A stretch of 64,000 bases of DNA from Deltaproteobacteria bacterium (GTDB lineage: Bacteria; Myxococcota_A; UBA9160; UBA4427): assembly GCA_029261835.1 (NCBI GenBank), contig JAJDAO010000073.1:248001-312000 (forward strand). Reading direction: 5' to 3'. A program made the position numbers and the translations under genes. Each line of letters starts with the position of its first letter. The stretch's first letter is position 1. Positions 61,111-64,000 of this stretch are shown here, piece by piece. Below the pieces are notes generated by a model. The model was not told where the DNA came from. It worked only from the letters and a program-made list of their open reading frames with translations, and ran no database searches.

Positions 61111-63945
61111 ATGGTTGAGGTCTCGAGACGCGCGCTTCTGCGTGGTGGAGCGGCGAGCGCCGTCGTTCTCTCGCTCCGCGGACTCTGGCCCGCTGCGGGC
61201 GCGGCGGCGGCGACCGAGACCAAGCCGGCGGCGAAGGTCTCCTACGCGGGCTACCTCGACGTCTACCGGCAGGCCTGGCGTTGGGATCGCGTCGTGCGCG
61301 GCACGCACCTGCGCGCCAACTGCTTCAGCGCCTGCTCGTTCGACCTCTACGTGAAGGACGGCGTGGTGTGGCGCGAAGAGCAGGCCGATGTCTATCAGCG
61401 CGACGTGGCCGGGCTGCCGGACTTCGCGCCGCGCGGCTGCCAGAAGGGGGCCTGCTACAGCGATCACATGATTGGTCCGGACCGTCTGACGCATCCGCTC
61501 GAGCGTGTGGGTCCGCGCGGCTCTGGGCGTTGGCGTCGCATCTCGTGGAGCGACGCGCTGACTCGGCTGGCGGACGCGATGTTGGACGCACTCGAGGACG
61601 GCGGTCCCGAGACGGTGGTCTACGACAACGGCACTTCCAACACCGACATGGGACCGTCGACGCTCGGCGAGATGCGATTCTTCAGCATGCTGGGCGCCAC
61701 CTTGCTCGACGGTTTTGGCGGTACCGGCGATCTCGCCATGGGGGCCTTCCAGACCTGGGGCACCTCCTTCGTCGACGGCAGCGCCGATGACTGGATGCGC
61801 GCCGACACGCTCATCTTCTGGCACTGCAACCCCGCCTACACACGCATTCCCGATGCGCACTTCGCCAACGAGGCCCGTTACCGCGGCAGCACCGTGATTC
61901 ATGTCTCGCCCGACTACTCGGCAAGCGCGATGCACACCTCGCTCTGGGTCGGCTGCCGGCAGGGCCGCGACGCCGCCCTGGCGCTGGGGCTGGCGCGCGA
62001 GATCCTGGCGCGCGGCGCCGTCGACGAAGACTATGTGCGCGAGCAGACCGATCTGCCGTTTCTCGTCTGCGATGACGACGCACGCTTCCTGCGCGAGTCC
62101 GATTTCGAGCAGGGGGGTCGCGACGACATCTTCTATGTCTGGGACGAGCGCTCGCAGAGCCCGGTCGCAGCACCGGGTACACCGGGACGCTGGAGCGATT
62201 CTCTGGATCTCGGCGAGATCACCCCCGCGCTGAGCGGTCGCTTCGAGGTCGAGACGCAGGCTGGTCGGCGCTCCGTACGCCCCGTGATGGAGCGGCTGCG
62301 CGAGCGCTTGGCGATGTATACGCCGGAGCATGTCAACGAGGTTGCGGGCGTCTCCCCCGCGCTGCAGACACGGCTGGCCGACCAGATCACCAGCAGCCGG
62401 CGCACGCTCATCTACGCCTCATGGGGCTCCAACAAGTCCTACCACGCCGATCTTCTGCACCGCTCCCTCATTCTGATCTCGGCGCTGCGCGGCGACCACG
62501 GCCGGGCGGGCGGAGGCGTGCGCTTCGCCGCCTGGCTGCCGTTCGAAGGCGGCAACAAGCTCCTGCCGGGGTCGGAGGGCTCATGGCTGCAGCGTTTGAT
62601 GCTGCGCTTCTACACGCCACCTCCGCGCATGATGGAGGACGCCATCGCTGCGGTCTCCAAGGAGAGCCTGACCTGGACGCCCTCGCACCTCTTCCTCTAC
62701 ACGCACGCCGGTCTGGCCGAGATGCAGGATCGTGACGCCGCACTCGACGCGAGCTTGCCGCGTCCGGCGAGAGACTACTTTCGCGAGGCACTCGAGAAGG
62801 GCTGGCTCAGGGAGCGTCCGGCGCGTGACAACCCGCCCCGCGTATTGGTCACATCGGGCGTGAATCCCTTGCGTCGTTGGCCGGCGCCGCAGAAGGTCGA
62901 AGAGGTGCTCTGGCCCAAGCTCTCGATGATCGCCGCGTTGGACTTCCGCATCTCGAGCACCGGGGCGAAGGCGGACCTGCTTCTACCCGCGGCGGGCTAC
63001 TACGAGAAGGTCGGCGTCAAGTATGCCGTGGCACTCGTGCCCTACGCCGTCGTGGGCGAGCAGGCGGTGCCGCCACTGGGTGAGTCCAAGGGGGAGTGGG
63101 AAATCATCTCGCTGCTCGCCCGTCGCCTGCAGGAGCGAGCTCGCGAGCGCGGGATCGAGGGTGGCCTGGCGGATTTCTACGAGCGTTTCAGCGAGAACGG
63201 CGAGCTCGGCATCGGGGACGACGTCCAGATTCTCGATCGAATCCTGCGCGATTCGTCACCGACGCGTGATGTCGGCTGGGAGGAAGCGCGTCACCGCGGT
63301 GCGATTCCCGTGCGATCGGTGGGGGAGTGGGGAATCACCAGTGCCATCGGAAGCGATGTCGAGCCCGGCGGTACGCTGACACCTTCCCGAATCCACGTGG
63401 AGGAGAAGCACGCTTGGCCGACACTCACCGGTCGCCAACAGTTCTATCTCGACCATCCCTGGTTCTTCGAGGCCGACGAGGTGCTGCCGCGCTGGAAGCC
63501 GCTTCCCATGGCCGGCGGCCAGCACCCGATCCTCCTCACCGGCGGTCACACGCGCTGGAGTATCCACGCCACCTGGCGCGGCCACCCGGACTTGCTGCGC
63601 CTGCAGCGAGGTGGGCCCGCCATGTGGATGTCCGATCTCGATGCTGGCACTCGCGGCATCACAGACGGTGACCCCGTGCGCGTCTGGAACGATCATGGCT
63701 CGTTTCGCGTGGGGGTCAAAGTTTCACCCGCTGTTGCCCCCGGCATGGCGCTCATCTACCACGCCTGGGAGCCGTACCAGTTTCCGGGGCAGCGGAGCAA
63801 CATGGATTTGGTTTCCTCGCCCTACAAGCCCTTGCATCTGGTCGGCGACTACGGTCACCTGCGCTATCGCGCCTTCATGGCCGGCCCGCTTCACGTACCG
63901 CGGGGCGTACCGGTAGACGTGGAGCGCGACACCGTCTCCGGCTGA
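61111..63945 (+). CDS. Type II molybdopterin oxidoreductase catalytic subunit (steroid C25/ethylbenzene dehydrogenase-like), copy 3
   Basis: A 944-residue alpha subunit. The ATG giving MVEVSRRALLRGG was chosen because it begins a Tat signal (SRRALLRGGAASAVVLSL) and has TTGGGAG upstream. FS0 ligands are His66, Cys71, Cys75 and Cys110 (GTHLRANCFSAC, then PRGCQKGAC). The expected Mo ligand is Asp207 in GTGDLAMGAF. Near the C-terminus, GGHTRWSIHATWRGHPDLLRLQRGGP matches the family. It shares spacing and many blocks with copy 2, so these two are closer to each other than to copy 1. The following hairpin and ribosome-binding-site-like sequence suggest that another gene, perhaps an accessory subunit, starts just beyond the window. 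Confidence 0.9.
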   Translation: MVEVSRRALLRGGAASAVVLSLRGLWPAAGAAAATETKPAAKVSYAGYLDVYRQAWRWDRVVRGTHLRANCFSACSFDLYVKDGVVWREEQADVYQRDVAGLPDFAPRGCQKGACYSDHMIGPDRLTHPLERVGPRGSGRWRRISWSDALTRLADAMLDALEDGGPETVVYDNGTSNTDMGPSTLGEMRFFSMLGATLLDGFGGTGDLAMGAFQTWGTSFVDGSADDWMRADTLIFWHCNPAYTRIPDAHFANEARYRGSTVIHVSPDYSASAMHTSLWVGCRQGRDAALALGLAREILARGAVDEDYVREQTDLPFLVCDDDARFLRESDFEQGGRDDIFYVWDERSQSPVAAPGTPGRWSDSLDLGEITPALSGRFEVETQAGRRSVRPVMERLRERLAMYTPEHVNEVAGVSPALQTRLADQITSSRRTLIYASWGSNKSYHADLLHRSLILISALRGDHGRAGGGVRFAAWLPFEGGNKLLPGSEGSWLQRLMLRFYTPPPRMMEDAIAAVSKESLTWTPSHLFLYTHAGLAEMQDRDAALDASLPRPARDYFREALEKGWLRERPARDNPPRVLVTSGVNPLRRWPAPQKVEEVLWPKLSMIAALDFRISSTGAKADLLLPAAGYYEKVGVKYAVALVPYAVVGEQAVPPLGESKGEWEIISLLARRLQERARERGIEGGLADFYERFSENGELGIGDDVQILDRILRDSSPTRDVGWEEARHRGAIPVRSVGEWGITSAIGSDVEPGGTLTPSRIHVEEKHAWPTLTGRQQFYLDHPWFFEADEVLPRWKPLPMAGGQHPILLTGGHTRWSIHATWRGHPDLLRLQRGGPAMWMSDLDAGTRGITDGDPVRVWNDHGSFRVGVKVSPAVAPGMALIYHAWEPYQFPGQRSNMDLVSSPYKPLHLVGDYGHLRYRAFMAGPLHVPRGVPVDVERDTVSG

Positions 63946-63968
63946 CGCCTAGACCGTACGGAGCCGGT

Positions 63969-64000
63969 CACTCCATAGGGTCCAGCTCTCCTAAGGAGTG
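63969..64000 (+). other. Hairpin containing a ribosome-binding-site-like sequence at the window edge
   Basis: CACTCC pairs with GGAGTG, and inside, after an A-A mismatch, TAGG pairs with CCTA, leaving a 10-base loop. The right arm contains AAGGAG, a good ribosome-binding site, at the very end of the window. It may be a terminator after molybdoenzyme copy 3, or a structure that hides the start signal of the next gene. The window ends before this can be settled. Confidence 0.4.

Noticed and set aside
1..64000. tRNA, rRNA, CRISPR array, integrase, transposase or attachment sites
   Set aside because: I looked for their typical motifs and repeats on both strands and found none. The tandem repeats at 54411-54488 are too short and degenerate for a CRISPR array.

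Overview
The window is GC-rich, densely coding DNA from a Gram-negative bacterium. Evidence for this is a TonB-dependent receptor, a small outer-membrane beta-barrel protein, Tat-type and Sec-type signal peptides, an RND/MMPL exporter and a PhoP/PhoQ-like two-component pair. The mix of many CoA-thioester enzymes, type III CoA transferases and molybdenum hydroxylase subunits suggests an environmental lineage such as Myxococcota, Binatota or a related 'delta-proteobacterial' group. That placement is inference only. I see no tRNA, rRNA, CRISPR array, integrase or insertion sequence.

Region 1 (1-18856) is mostly housekeeping and envelope functions. It holds a truncated exported proline/glycine-rich protein, an HSL-type esterase beside a small gene that may be frameshifted, and a very large membrane protein built as a tandem duplication. 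These are followed by an MMPL/RND transporter, a DEAD-box helicase, an ABC-F ATPase, and a cassette of two small exported proteins plus response regulator plus histidine kinase. The region ends with a beta-barrel protein and a UbiA/MenA-type prenyltransferase.

Region 2 (19041-33381) is a CoA-ester catabolic block. The families acyl-CoA dehydrogenase, nitroreductase-like flavoprotein, SCP2-type thiolase and acyl-CoA ligase occur twice. The order is ACAD-NTR-THL-ACS in the first copy and THL-ACS-NTR-ACAD in the second, with a divergent amidase between them. The second copy runs on into a type III CoA transferase and a cytochrome P450.

Region 3 (33568-51546) has a TonB receptor, a divergent TetR/SDR pair with a visible promoter-operator, and a double-length fused CoA transferase. 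It then has a Tat-exported type II molybdopterin oxidoreductase catalytic subunit, followed by an operon that looks like the last steps of steroid side-chain removal: a single polypeptide carrying MaoC + DUF35 + MaoC (a ChsH2-ChsH1 fusion), and overlapping it an Ltp2-type aldolase. A sulfotransferase-like protein, a DUF1214-type exported protein, a PaaK-like ligase, another CoA transferase and a TPR protein complete the region.

Region 4 (51848-64000) has a Tat-exported FAD oxidoreductase and two divergent AttH/CrtC-like proteins separated by a perfect 26-bp palindrome and a 17-bp tandem repeat. One of these overlaps a gene for a phosphoenolpyruvate-synthase-like dikinase with the layout of rifampin phosphotransferase. 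Two more type II molybdopterin catalytic subunits follow, the last ending at a hairpin that contains a ribosome-binding-site-like sequence at the window edge.

Working model (inference): the cell takes up a hydrophobic, probably steroid- or terpenoid-like substrate. It hydroxylates the side chain with oxygen-independent molybdenum enzymes and/or P450, activates it with CoA ligases and CoA transferases, shortens it with the ACAD/thiolase modules, and removes the last three carbons with the ChsH-Ltp2 aldolase. The strongest single pieces of evidence are the ChsH2-ChsH1 fusion, the Ltp2 active-site residues, and the FeS/Asp signatures in the three molybdoenzymes.
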